64,000 nucleotides of DNA from Phallus indusiatus (GCA_027605045.1 JAQFWX010000044.1:268111-332110); one strand, 5' to 3'. Counted from the first letter of the stretch, positions 11,124 to 22,611 are shown. Notes: generated from the letters alone by a model not told the origin. Numbers and translations: made by a program.

Positions 11124-14100
11124 TCAGTCATCTCTGGGTCCACATTGTGTCCAATTAGTACCGTGTACGAAATTTGTGAAATTTAGTTTTGTATAATTTC
11201 CATACGGCATATACGCCATGCATGGAAGCATATACGCCCTGCATGGAAGCCAAAGCCGTTCTCTCATCTTTTCTGGAACCCAAAACAAAAGCTCACCCTT
11301 CAAACCCTTAACCCATCCGTTGTGATCCGCCTCGGCGAGAGCAGAAAATGAAGCTTTTTTCCAAGCCGTTAATGCATAATTTAATGTCTCTGTCTTGTTA
11401 GATGCCGGTGTTCTGAGTGTCTCTGTGAGTGAATCGCATTAAATATAAGTGATACTACACTTACCCCTCGATATCGGAACCATCTGCGGCGGGCAATGAA
11501 GGATTCTCGTACAGAGGAAACATTATCCCACACGTATCCAAGTCCAAGACATAATAATCCCTATACCACGAAGAAGCTACTAGATATTTTTTGCTCAAAA
11601 CCAGATTCGTTATTCCATTGTCTCTTGATAATGGAAAGTGAACTGTGTTGGTGACCATCTTTTTGGATTGTATATCCCAGACATCTAGAAGTCCAGTATG
11701 CCCCTCAGTGCTTGCTTTAGATGCTATTATAACTTGTTTCGAGTCATTGGAGAAGCAAAATTTAATGTCTGATCGACCTAACGACGGGCCATTGAGCAAG
11801 CTTTCGGTGTCTGATCGACCTAACGACGGGCCAGTGAGCAAGCTTTCGGTGTCTACGTCAAAGAGTTCGATTTCATCGCCATCAACCCATGCCATATACT
11901 TCCCGTTGCTGGATCGTCGTCTTTCAGGGTCGCCGTGTGAGAATGGAATCGAGCCCACTCTTGTTCCCGTTAAATCCAATATATCGACACCGTATTCTGA
12001 CATGCATATGAGATGTTTTTCGTTGGCAGAGACAATCGGATCAGTAGATTTGACTGTGGATATTTCCCTCACTCTGTCACCTGGTTCCAATTCCCAAACT
12101 TTTACTTCAACATCATCATCAAAGGCACGAGCCAGACTGCCCCAAACTTTTATTTTAACATCATCATCAAAGGCACGAGCCAGACTGACAGCAAAGCGGG
12201 TACCTCGCACGGGGAGAAGGGAACACCAATTATACGGCAAGTCGATTGGACCATAAACCAATTTGCAGGTACGACTATCCCATATCGAAATCGTTCTTTC
12301 ACATCCCGAAATAACATAGTTGTCCAACCACAAGAGTTTTCTGATTGAATGGCCTGATCCATCTATAACAATCTCGCCTCCCTTTTCAGACCAGAGACAG
12401 AGTCCGCGCCTGCTGGCGTATGCCACCCACACATTTTCCTCTTCTGGATAAACATCGACAGGTCCTTCGGCTTGAAGTTCGGCTTCAAAGATCGTTGTCA
12501 TATTATCTGAGACTTGGAGGAAACGCTCATAGAAATGCGTCCCATACCAAAGAATGAGATATGAACCCCGCTGCCAGATTCCAAACACAAACCCAATTTT
12601 ATTGTCGTGCGGATGATTCGGTTCTATGGATTTATCCCATTGTTGAACGTAAAGTGAGTGTGTATCGCCAGATGTGTACAATGCAATTGCTTTGGAATCA
12701 TGTGAAAACCCTAAACAGCGTTCGAGATGCTCTACATAGGATCGACTGATTAGTTCTCCTGTAGACACAATCCAAATTGAGTACATTCCGCGGAAGATAG
12801 ATATGATATAATGATCATCAGGGGACAGGTGGATGTCTCCCCCATGTTGAAAATCGGTGACTTTAGTGTTTGTCCGTAGACTCCAAATCTCTATCGCGGC
12901 GTCACCCCGGTCCAGACTGAATGCAATGTAGCTGTTACTGAGTGCCAGCTTCCATGAATCATGGCAGGGGATGACGTGCTGCGTCTGGTTTCTAGTATTC
13001 CATGTGTACACTCTATCACCCAATTTACCAACTCTAGGGCCTCCAATATCCCATCCACAAACAGCAATCCAATCTCCGTTGGGAGAAATAGCAGGAAAAG
13101 GGTCCCACGCTACATTTTCGAAGCGTTTGACCACCCGACGACTTGGCCGATCGAATACTAGGAGTACACCCCTTTCCGTCCGCCAAACTATAGATCGCCC
13201 GTCCGAAGAGATGGCACAATAAAGACACTGGCCACCGATTATCTCCTCATACATCTCTGTCTTCGTTTCCTTTGTCCTCATATTCCATGTCAGGATATTA
13301 CCGTCTGTAAGACAGCAGTAGATTAATTCACCATCTGGGGAAAATACGATGCTGGAAACCAAAAAAAATGGATATTTGTAAGTCGGACGACAAACTTCCC
13401 TCTCCCCCGTTACGTAGTTCCATACATAAAAATCGAAGCCAGACCCGATTGCAGCACATTCGCCTTTCGGAGAAAAGGCAAATGTCTTGCGTGAGTAAGA
13501 CCAGTCATCATTTTTTTGCATGAATCCAACTTTGCGTGAAGAGCTGACAGGTTGACCAACATCGAACGCGAACAGCCCAGGATACCTTTCAAGATACTTT
13601 CTCGATACAAATGAACCCCGAGGGGCGAGGGGAAGTGCCGAGATATATAGATGCGGTGTGCTTTCTTCTATTATCTTTCCGAAATCAAATACAAACGTCC
13701 ATGCATCCATCGCATTTTCAGCCAGGTCACCATCCGCATGCTACTACCTGTTTCAGCTATCAAAAACTGTAACAGGTAAAGGATCACTCACTTTACACCA
13801 ATTCACTATTTCTCGCATTGCTACACAATCTCGCTCCAAGCCAACCCGTAATGCCCCTAGCAAACTTAGTGCCTCAAAATAATACATCAGTTTGTTGTCC
13901 ATCAATGTCCGGATTGCACGAATCAGTTCTCCACTAACAGGCGAGGATCGGAGATGAAAGGTCCAAAAACGACATGAATACGACAAATGGAGCGGAATGG
14001 CTTTCTTGACACGTAAATAGAAATCGGGCACATCGCTGTTGCGCAGGTGTGATGTCTCAAGGTGACAAATATTGAAGCAGAGCATCCGATTCATCACTGA

Positions 14101-16684
14101 GAGACAACCGAGCGTCATTTGGCTTTGGTCTGACATGTTGATGTAGTATTCATTCATTTTCTCACCGACTTGTTGGTCTTCTTCAGAGATTTTTTCGGCC
14201 TTGAAAAAATCAAATAACGAGGTGTGTAGAGGTTGTACCATAGTAGAATCGGAAGAATCATGAACCCCAGAAAACAATGAACCGAACGGGCCGAGTGTCG
14301 ACTTGATATTTATAATATCCTTAAAGATATTTTGTAGCGTGTCCATTGAGAGGGGTTCTTGCGCACTTATAATAGCGCCTACTACCGTCTTGAACTTTTC
14401 TTTGAACCTAGGGCGCCGGGATTCTGGTTGGCTTGATATAATCTGATGATATAGTTCATATAGTGACAAGGAAGAGTCTGACACGCAAGTTTCCCATTTT
14501 TCCCGTATGGTTTCTTCATCTATAACGGTAGGATCAATGAACCTGCAAGCCGTCTGGGCCCATTGGAAAAGTCCTTGAGCTTGCTTGGCTAGTATACTGC
14601 GCCAGTCTTTGTCTATGCTGTCCAGAGTTGACGATATTCGATTCAGACGCCCCGAGACATAGGCTTTGATATCGTGATACGTTTCCTTTGAATCAATATC
14701 GCCCATTCGTTTATGTGAAATACCGGGTTTTTGGCATTGATACTCGATGTCTTGTTCAGGGCGGGTGGTAACAATGATACGATAATTCTTCGGAAGCTCG
14801 ATCCACCTGTCAAAAAGGATTTCCAAGATTTTTTCACGTTCGCTACGGTCTCCACTCTCGTCCAGAGCGTCCACAACGATGATGACCGGCCCAATAGTTG
14901 CTACATTCTTGGAGGGCTTGATAATAAATTCGTTGAATTGAGTTTCGGCATCCTTGGTCTCCCGGGTTGCAGTGCTAGGAGCGATAATCTTGATCAACTC
15001 TTTTCGCCACGAGACATCGCTATCTGCCAAGTCACGCGATATGGTACTGAAAAGACAATTCCGCTTGTTTGGGAAACTCTTGTCGAAACAGAACATGGAT
15101 CCAAGTCGGTTTTGTTCTTTGAACATTGCAGCAATGGTATGCGCTATTGTTGATTTTCCTACACCTGCTTGTCCACTCACGACAAGAATCTGTGGTGATG
15201 CGTCGTCATTGATATATTTCAATATATCTTCGATCAACGTTTTGCGAGTTCCCGGCAGGCATCGTTTTCCAGGCAGAGGGATAGTGCCGCCATAGCGCAT
15301 ATCCTTGAGCGCAGCGAGTGAAGCCTGATCAACTTAGGAAACAAAATCATGAATCATTGATAAAAGCATATGATCATTAGACATACTTAGTTCACCGATG
15401 TCCTCACGCACACGAAGCGTTACAATGCTAGTTTCAAGGCTGACTGAATCCCTCATGACCTGCATGAGACGGCTGAATTCATCATCGAAGTCTTGGACCT
15501 TGCGGTCCGCACTCCCGATGATTCCTTTCAATGTGTTATGGACTAGGGCTCGAGAATCAGACATGACTGCACAGTCACAAGATATCGAGAGAACAACAAC
15601 CTGCATCTTCCGCACAATATGCTCGTATAAAATACGCGCATTCGGTGGTTTGCCGAACCACCTTGGAAAGTGTCTTAGACTGGGTCTCGGTAAGCTTAGG
15701 TAACCGTTTCGCATCCGTAATGTAGTTGTAAACATTCTCCAGTTTATCACATAGCCGTTTAATCTTATCGTCGCGATTTTTTTTCGCGATGATCGTCTAG
15801 AGAATTCATATATGCAGCTCTGTATATCAACAAGAAAAATAACATGCTTATACCTTGGGAATAACAGACAGTACACTCCACGCCATCTTCGCATACGGAC
15901 TTATCTGAAAAGAATTTTTAGAAAGGGACGAAGGTATGTTTGCTAAAAGAATTACCTCGGAAACGTCATCTATAAACTTCATAAAAACCCCAAATTTGTC
16001 GAGGAAGGATGACCAGGTGTCTTCATTATTACTGTATGCCTCTGCCACAGAGGTGAGCAAGTTAGCGGCCTTGGCTGGGACCTCCAGATTTGGTAGGTTT
16101 CCTATCACGGCCGATGTTTGTTGTACCACTCCCAAGACGACGTCGGATGATTTCTCAATCTTGAATGTCACTCGACATTTTCCAGCAATGTCAAATTTAC
16201 ATGACCCTGCGATCATGTAAGGGCTGTATTAACAGTGATACTTTTTGATGATTGAACTAACCAGTGCTGTTTTGCGTCTTGAGGAGCTCAATGACCCGAT
16301 GTTCGCACGAGTCAACTGCGGTGTTTCGAATTCTAAGTGGATAGACTCGGATAATGGTAAAAGTGATGGGCGTGTCATCAGTAAGTTCACCGACACTGAA
16401 GATGTAAGGTGATAAGTTGACATCAAGGGGATTGGAGTCTTCGACATACAAAAAGAAAGACTCGTCCCAGATTATGTAGGGGTCACGTTTCTTGAACGTG
16501 GTTTTTTTGCTTTTCCTCTCCTGGTTGCCGTACTTGATCACTATCTGGACCTTGGAATTGAGTTTCCATGGGGGTGAGGGTTTAGTCAAGCGAACATCTT
16601 CAATCCCAGATAAGATAAATCGGAAATGGAATGAAAAACTACATAATTACCTGAAATTATTATACCCTCCGTCAAAGTAGCCAT
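11124..16684 (-). CDS. NLR2: C2-like/NACHT/WD40 NLR, type A, intact
   Basis: Nine exons on the minus strand: 16684-16651, 16597-16262, 16206-15956, 15904-15854, 15796-15601, 15548-15387, 15332-13792, 13740-11465 and 11412-11124. Introns are 51-57 nt, all phases agree, and the product is about 1711 residues. It starts MATLTEGIIIS, followed by a C2-like domain (about 10-120), a helical linker (to about 340), NACHT with Walker A SGQAGVGKST near 398 and Walker B VVDALDESG near 500, and divergent WD40 repeats (about 870-1615, for example FSPDGELIYCC and AISSDGRSIVW). The terminal exon carries GELLFWVP, NYTKLNF and FVHGTNWTQC, which I know from agaricomycete NLR C-termini. This is the only copy whose C2 exon stays in one frame. 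The WD40 part and last exon contain in-frame tandem duplications of 42, 48 and 21 bp. Family role: nucleotide-dependent oligomerising sensor, typically in non-self recognition or cell death; the ligand is unknown. Confidence 0.92.
11208..11249 (-). repeat. 21-bp in-frame tandem duplication in the last exon of NLR2
   Basis: Two 21-bp units starting gcatatacgcc at 11208 and 11229 encode LPCRAYM and LPCMAYM. NLR3, NLR4 and NLR5 have a single unit at the same place, so the duplication is specific to NLR2 and keeps the frame. Confidence 0.9.
11766..11849 (-). repeat. 42-bp in-frame tandem duplication in the WD40 exon of NLR2
   Basis: Two 42-bp units (start points 11766 and 11808) encode TESLLTGPSLGRSD and TESLLNGPSLGRSD. 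The paralogues have one unit. The two units differ at very few bases, so the event is recent. Confidence 0.9.
12096..12191 (-). repeat. 48-bp in-frame tandem duplication in the WD40 exon of NLR2
   Basis: Two 48-bp units (start points 12096 and 12144) encode SLARAFDDDVKIKVWG and SLARAFDDDVEVKVWE. NLR4 has a single, diverged unit (SLTHGCVNVELKVWE). Confidence 0.9.
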
Positions 16685-17740
16685 GACCAAAATATTGTAA
16701 CACTGAGCACCACGGCTGAGATTTATGAAAGTGAAAGCTGCGAGCGTCGTGGACAGGTTTTGAATTGTTTACCCTACCTCATGCTCATTGCCACGTTGTT
16801 TTGTTGCGTCTCGACTTTGATTATCACATCTTCATTGAGCATTACAGAACTTCTATCACTACCAACGCCATCTAGAACCAGTTAGAACCTCTGGATTCAG
16901 AGTCCGCAGTCTCTGACTCTAACTTCTATGCAGTCCCTTCGAAGGTACGCAGTATGTTCTTGAATATGGTGCGGAGAAACTGCCTCAACAGAAACCCTGG
17001 CAAATGGGTGGATAATTTAGCTGCCGATGTCTACGAATCCTGAATCGGATCTTGAGGACAAAAAGATCAGATTCTTCGAAACTTACCTGGAGTTAGAAAT
17101 TAGTGCCTGAATTTATTACGCAGAGCTAGGAAACCTTCCCAGTGTACATGTCGCCATACTTTATGCCGTTTTGATTCGAAAGAAACGAAAACTGTCGAAA
17201 TGGGTCTTTGGAAATTAACGCGCATGCGCATCGTTAGTATGTGACGTTAGCCCGGGGTTAACTGTGGCTGTGATAAGATATAAAAATGCGTATTTCTACT
17301 TTCATCTGCGTTCCACGCAGGAAAATCCGTGGTGAACTCCTGTGGGTTGCGTAGAGTTACGTATACGAAGGTGAATATTCCCACCATCTCAAGACAAACC
17401 GCCTACTCACAAGATTTCTTGAAGGGCGGACTCTGTTTACTGGTTCCGTTATTGACTTGAAAAAGCCCGCCCTACTAGTAGACAGCTAAACGATGTTTGA
17501 GTTGCTGCAAAGATAGGATTAGCCATCGATTAGGAACGGCTTTATGTCAATAGATGTCAATGCGCTCACAATTCAGGAATGCTGAGCTAGCTATATCCGG
17601 ATGTTATTTTCTCGCCAGATACTCAAGACTCTCCACAATGCTTTTCGTGTCGCTTTTCGTTGATTTCAAACTAATTATATATGTCCTGTGATTGCGAGTG
17701 AACAACGAATGACGGATGACAAGCTTGATACTCCAAATAC
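16685..17740. other. 5' flank of NLR2, nothing recognised
   Basis: About 1 kb that should hold the NLR2 promoter. A short part near 16850-17050 resembles the flank of NLR4 (about 44630-44810), for example tctacgaatcctgaatc in both. No gene or RNA is evident in the remainder. Confidence 0.5.
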
Positions 17741-18385
17741 TCTGCACGCTACTAATATCAGTGAACTCGGTCTTTTTTTGGGAAGAAGGAAGCTTTTACC
17801 GTCGATGAAGGTAGGAAGTCCAGTAGCTTCAGTTGTTATAGCAGGACACTGAGAAACATTTTCCGAACAGCTTTACAGCCAGCACCGTCGAGCCTACTGA
17901 TTTGAAAAGCGGAAAGATCCTGTTGATGAAAAGTCAGAAACCGAAGGCCCTGCTACATGTAATTAGCAACGATTACGAGGGTAAAGGCTCGAGGTGAGCA
18001 AGCGGTGAGCACGCTTTCTAAACGCACTACCATCTCTTGTCAATTCTGTTTCTTTTCCATTTCCATGGGAGAATTAATTTAACAGCTTTGGAGAGACGAC
18101 GAATCACCCACTGCGCTCGTACATAGAGGATAGTGCACTACACGTTTGTAACAGTTGGTGGGTGTGAAATTGATGGCCGTGTCAAAGTTGCACCGTCGGC
18201 TACTTGTTTCAACACAGCTCGAGACAAAGCTGAGATTTCGGTCGACGCCTCCGATGCTTTTGTCGGAAGAAACCAGATGACAAACCTGCGTTGATATAGA
18301 GAACTGGCAAAATCTCTGTTGATAATTATGTCATTCTTCTCATCTGAACAAGTGGATGGATCCAGTTCGATTTAGGTTCGGTTCG

Positions 18386-18396
18386 GCTCGTACTTG
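18386..18396. repeat. Target-site duplication, left
   Basis: The 11-mer gctcgtacttg flanks the LINE fragment on the left and recurs exactly at 19593-19603. The uninterrupted site is gctcgtgcttg at 57716-57726. Confidence 0.85.
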
Positions 18397-18412
18397 TGTG
18401 TGTGTGTGTGTG
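18397..18412. repeat. (TG)n run, probable 3' tail of the LINE
   Basis: A short TG microsatellite directly next to the left target-site duplication. In the orientation of the element this is a (CA)n tail rather than poly(A). It could also have expanded after the insertion. Confidence 0.6.
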
Positions 18413-18579
18413 GATCGAGTTAGTCCCTGAGGGCCGAGCCCTATGTACTGGGACTTTTTCTTTTGTCGCTCGTCTGTTCGCGTTTTCTGTTATTAGTCTT
18501 CCTTCTTCTTTAGTTGTTGTCTTTCGCCGCCTATTCGTCTTTGCGTGGTTTCCTTCTCTATTTGTTCGCGTCCCTTGGT

Positions 18580-19257
18580 TTAAATTGGGTTGTCGCCTTG
18601 TCCCATTTCCGCCTCCTCTCTTTCTGCTTCTGTTCTTCGTCTCCGTCGCCTCCTCCTACCCATTTTTGGCTCCTCGAAGACTCCGTAAGGTTTTTCGAAT
18701 CTCTTGGTTTTGTTTATATACTCGAACAGGAGCTTCATTGCGTCTGGAGATGTCAACATAGTCTTTTTGGGGACAGTGTGACGCCGGTAGTGCATTTGGA
18801 TCTTGAGTCTGTGCTGGTCATATCTCGGGCATCTCATGAGATAGTGTGGCACGTCTTCTTTCTCCATTTCGCATGCTGGGCACATTGGGGACTCCACTTT
18901 CCCTATTCTGTGCAGAAAGTTGTTCAGAGGTGCGTGTCCTGTCCGTAATTGCGTCAGAATGGAAGTGTTTCGTCGTGGGAACTTAGCTGTCAGCTTTAGG
19001 AAGCTTGCTCCCGGCAGCCTTTCATCGATCTCCTTCATACGCTCGTATCTTGGTGACTCCTTCCATACCTCTTTCTCCCTTTTCTTCAGCTCTGTACAGT
19101 GTGCCTGCCGGGCCGCTGATCTGCTTGCTGGGAGGTTTTGCACATGAGTAATATGTTCGCTGTTTATGCTTCCTTCACTTATCGCTTTTGCAGCTTCCTT
19201 GTCTGCCTCCTCATTTCCCTCTATTCCTTCGTGTCCTGGTGTCCACACCAGGGTCAC
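18580..19257 (-). pseudogene. LINE RNase H C-terminal fragment
   Basis: This is the longest open piece of the LINE: 225 codons from VWTPGHEGIEG (the last RNase H motif) through a CxxC...HxxxxC knuckle to an Arg-rich tail. It has no start codon or promoter of its own. The upstream part of the RNase H domain (19257-19580) is in other frames. It is a remnant and not expected to be expressed as a functional protein. Confidence 0.85.
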
Positions 19258-19592
19258 TTTTTTTCCGCTGCTTCTCCCACAATTCTTTGATTTGCACTTG
19301 GATCTTCTTCACCAGGTGCTGGCCCGGAGTCGCTCTTTGCCTCTGTGTTGCCCGTATGGCTGCCTGATTGTCTAGCATGATTAGTGTGTGATCTGCGGTT
19401 CTGATTTCTTAGCTATGTCCAATGCTAAAATTATCCCTACTAGTTCCGCTTCATACACTGTGTGTTTCTCTGCTGAGCCCAGCTTCAGGCGACGAGTGTG
19501 TTTCCGTCCCCTTTCATCTTCATACACTGCTGCCGCTCCGACTTTCCCATTCCTACATGATCCGTCAGAATAGACAGCCGGGCAACCGAGGT

Positions 19593-19603
19593 GCTCGTAC
19601 TTG
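19593..19603. repeat. Target-site duplication, right
   Basis: The second exact copy of gctcgtacttg, followed by actcattgcatacctct. That flank matches the sequence after the empty site at 57726. Confidence 0.85.
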
Positions 19604-20088
19604 ACTCATTGCATACCTCTGATTCGAAACATTCGCGACGATCAGATGATTATCCTGCATCACCGCGGATGAATATGCGTGCTGAGCTCGAGACCTTTCA
19701 AAGGAGTCCGATAGCTCCGTACCGGTGACCCTTCCCGGGTCCGAGTCTGACAAGCAGTTGCTTTCCCGTAGACGCTATAATGCGTTTGGTACTCATGTCA
19801 GACCAATTCAGAGATGATTGGTGAGTCTATCAACGAAATCTTTGGTGTCGGTTCGTATGGAACGTAAACCAACGATGTATTCGAAAGTTCGATATGATAG
19901 AATAAACATTGACACTCCGAAACAGGAAGCATGAATATCAATGACGAAGCCTCCATGCGTATAAAGGTCGACAGATAGCATAATGGCAAGGGACAGCATG
20001 GGCTTGCAAACCCGTAATCTCAGTTCCAGCGTGATACGAGGAATTTAGAGCTAATCGCACTTGAGCAAGGTATTAAGATTCCTTCACA

Positions 20089-20096
20089 TATAAAAA
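20089..20096 (+). promoter_or_regulatory. TATA box of secreted-protein gene 1
   Basis: tataaaaa lies 54 bp upstream of the start codon at 20143. The second gene copy has the same box at the same distance (58206-58213 to 58260). Confidence 0.7.
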
Positions 20097-20142
20097 GCCA
20101 CTGCACTCGGCTGAATTATCATTCACTGTTCACTCTTAAATC

Positions 20143-20415
20143 ATGGTCAAACAGACTCTATATGCCTTCTCTCTTACTTTACTCGTTCTCACTCTTCCTT
20201 CCATTTGGGCTTTACCAGGTGGTCTGAATGTCAAAACCGACTTGACAAGTGAGCTTTACTGTAATCAGAGCGGTCTTCGACCTTTTAATGCAGTTCATTA
20301 GATGTAAAGCTAGATTTTCATAAAAACAGAGGAGCCAGGTCTGACGGCGATTTGCGAGCTCGAGAGTGCGCGCCATCAGGGTTATCAGACCGTGAGGTCA
20401 GTCCTACAGGTATAG
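20143..20415 (+). CDS. Small secreted protein, copy 1
   Basis: Two exons, 20143-20248 and 20330-20415, with an 81-nt GT-AG intron, give 63 residues. The first 23 or so form a classical signal peptide: MVKQ, a hydrophobic core of Leu, Ala and Val, then SIWA before LPGG. The mature part is short and hydrophilic (KTDLTKEPGLTAICELESAR and following), without a Cys pattern or known domain. Splice phases agree. Copy 2 at 58260-58526 has the same structure, and the two differ by two whole codons in exon 2, which argues for coding. A TATA box sits 54 bp upstream. A secreted peptide or effector-like role is possible but is inference. The name describes only the signal peptide and size. Confidence 0.65.
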
Positions 20416-20687
20416 GCTGCCATGCCTTGATTGAAAGCTTGCCTGGGTGGACTGAACCCGAGTCGGACAACTTCAACTGTACGCTTCATTTTCTCATCAG
20501 CAAGGGTATCTTGCTAACGAGCACATTAGCCATATGACTCGAAAGTCGTTGTCTCGTTGGATGGGCTGATTAAACTGAACTTTTAGGTCAATTTGGGAGT
20601 TTTGCCGTTATGTATTAAAACTTTTCATACATGCGCGTGTACACTGGGTACCACCTGCAAGAACATACTAGCGAATTAGAAAGTTTT

Positions 20688-20703
20688 TCTCTCTCTCTCT
20701 CTA
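20688..20703. repeat. (CT)n microsatellite
   Basis: A run of tctctctctctct following agtttt. The paralogous position at 58800-58812 has a shorter form. Confidence 0.8.
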
Positions 20704-21500
20704 AGAGCTCAGTACGCATCACGTTAAAGGGAAGGTCAAGTGTGCCAGAAATAGGAATTTCTAGCTCGATAAATTTTCGCAAATTGTCCAGCGAACTGAA
20801 GATTTGTAAAACAGTGAGAACAAGCTTGGAACAAACTAAAATCGAAAGTGCGCATATGAGAAGGGGACAGAAATATTACGACTGAGCGACGCGCGCTCAC
20901 AACTGGATGATACACTTCCAGATGACGCGACAGTACCGCGGATTTGAAAATGTTCAACGCGACTTGTCCAACTCGACCTGCTCCACTTCATTTCCGAACC
21001 AACCCTGTTCTACCTCTTGTTGTTGCGCTCTGAGTTCAGGCGGGACAATAGAAAGGGTCTAGCCTTACGCTGGATTATGGATAGGGTGCTTCCCAGTGAA
21101 GAGGCTGGGGCAGCGCGCGCAGCATGCAAGTGCAGGGAAATTCTCAGCAGCGTAAGATTCCTGCCCGGTATCTGGACGCAAGTATTAAGTTTAAGAAGAA
21201 TTGGTTACGTTATTCTGTTTGCCTTGATTGAATTTGCCCACCTTATTGTCTTATTTGCAAATTGACCCAGTGCAAGTGAATGGGCTGACAGTATATTTGA
21301 ATGATAAAAAATGCAGTAGTCACTGCCCCAGTGCCCAAATCTTTTCAAGTCGCCGTGTGCGTGTTCGTCTTGAACCCTTTGTCTCAAATATCGCTTGGGT
21401 TAATTCACAACGCGCGCTCAGAGCTTGGTGAGATACCCAGGCAACACAACAGTGCCGTCGCGTTAAACCAAAGCGTACCTTGCATGTTTGATCAAAAGGA

Positions 21501-22455
21501 CAGGTCTCCCAAATGACCTTCCTTTCAAGTCTCATTTTGCTTTGTATCGAAACTGACGTGAACCCTTATGATGTCTTGTGAACGAGGCATCGACGTCTTG
21601 AAATTGACCTTGAGCAGATTACATCATCAGCTTGACTCCTTCTAAACTCCACTCTACGACGGCCATCGTGTCCACCGGCCTCAGGCCTCCTCAGGCCGAT
21701 ACTTCAGCGAACGAAGAAGTAAGACAAATTTTTGTTTTATATCTAGTCTTAATATTATATTGATATTTCTATCCTTGGCATTAGACACAGGCACCTACTC
21801 AGATTGGAATAAAACTCGGATTTATTTTCAAGACCATACGCGAAACCGCAAATGGCAGCGGCAAGGTGCAGCTTAACATGCTAGGACGTGCTTGCATTAT
21901 TTCCTTACATTCCTCCGTTTCTCAATTCTCCAATCTGCTCCTAACGAAAAGGTATTCTGTGGGATTCGCTGAAGCCTCGTCGAACATTCATTCATCAATT
22001 AAATATGCGAATTTGTTAATCTCGGTGTCTGGCTTTTCATTTCGGTTTGTTTATTCATATAGACGTGCCGTTGTAACAGAGCGTAACAGAGACCGTCGAC
22101 CTTCGAAGCATACTACAGCTAAGAAATCCACCGTGACGACTTCCAAGAGAGAATTATACCCCAAGCTAGCGTTGGGGAATTGTAAGCACACATAGGCACA
22201 CATCCTACTATCACATCTCACAATGGCAACAGAATATCCCCAAGCGAGTGCCGGAATAGCACCAGCGTCGAACAAGCATCCAGCACCCCGTCCCATTTCT
22301 GTCGCTGAAGCTCGAAGCTCGACACCTCAAATCGTGTTCAGGTTGTTCACTCAGATTCATTTCTCTACTACAGTCTCCCACTATGCATTTTCTTCCCTCC
22401 CCTTCCAGTATACCGTCGGCTTCAAGCGAACCATACAAACACGCTCCAAGTGAAC
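21501..22455. repeat. Intergenic module P/Q, copy 2 of 5
   Basis: The module begins with aggacaggtctcccaaatga near 21499 and includes the TYSDW-type stretch near 21795-21860 and a block near 22060-22190 (cttccaagagagaattatac). It ends in the intact 76-codon frame at 22223-22453. It lies on the 5' side of NLR2, separated from it by the secreted-protein block. Confidence 0.65.
22223..22453 (+). CDS. Small conserved ORF, 76 residues
   Basis: It starts MATEYPQASAG and ends with a basic tail after QYTVGFKRT. The core from QIVFRLF to QYTVGFK stays in the same frame without indels in the copies at 5260-5460 and 34437-34664, with many substitutions. Only this copy has the ATG at the expected place. 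The copy at 45720 is cut off after about 14 codons. There is no signal peptide, membrane segment or domain that I recognise. It may be a small gene or the last exon of a larger one whose upstream part is the TYSDW-type stretch. The preserved frame is the only evidence for coding. Confidence 0.35.
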   Translation: MATEYPQASAGIAPASNKHPAPRPISVAEARSSTPQIVFRLFTQIHFSTTVSHYAFSSLPFQYTVGFKRTIQTRSK

Positions 22456-22611
22456 AGCGACCCAGCCTCTGTCTTTTCTCAGACTATTATCCGTGATGGG
22501 ACTACCCTGCAATAGCGGGTGCAATAATCATCTTTTGGCGACGGGAGATTGAGCGGCGAATGCTAATGATCTCAGTCACCACGATCCGGGTTCAACTTAG
22601 CCAACGAAACC

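Larger units (their letters stand above)
18397..19592 (-). mobile_element. 5'-truncated non-LTR retrotransposon (LINE), RNase H end
   Basis: On the minus strand, from 19592 down, the element opens inside an RNase H domain. The four acidic positions can be read: the D in YSDGS, the E in YEAELVG, the D in LDNQAA and the D in GNEEADKEA. A zinc-knuckle-like CPACEMEKEDVPHYLMRC follows, and the frame ends at 18580. Two frameshifts, near 19375 and near 19260, separate the three blocks of the RNase H domain. Reverse transcriptase and endonuclease are missing, so this is a dead-on-arrival insertion of about 1.2 kb. An 11-bp target-site duplication and a simple-repeat tail agree with target-primed reverse transcription. 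The family resembles fungal LINEs that carry RNase H; I cannot name the clade. Confidence 0.88.
17741..21500. repeat. Duplicated secreted-protein block, copy 1 (with LINE insertion)
   Basis: This segment is collinear with 56500-59500. Shared landmarks in order include gattacgagggtaaagg near 17974, cgctcgtacatagaggatag near 18115, the LINE insertion point at 18386, ctcattgcatacctct near 19605, the secreted-protein gene, and tggcgcagg-like and gcgggacaa-containing DNA near 21040. Partial or degenerate copies are at 9570-10689, 37650-38400 and 46811-47180. The duplication predates the LINE insertion, because only this copy carries the element. Confidence 0.75.

Noticed and set aside
11645..12256. 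203-codon plus-strand frame opposite the NLR2 WD40 exon
   Set aside because: Antisense to a well-supported coding exon. Its repeats (SDRPNDGP twice, TSSSKARARL twice) are the reverse strand of the in-frame duplications in NLR2.
18396..18948. Plus-strand frames of 121 and 144 codons over the LINE
   Set aside because: Antisense to the RNase H fragment, which has recognisable motifs.
20411..20502. Third exon of the secreted-protein gene using gtatagg as donor
   Set aside because: The donor exists only in copy 1 (copy 2 reads atatagg), while the stop codon TAG is shared by both copies.
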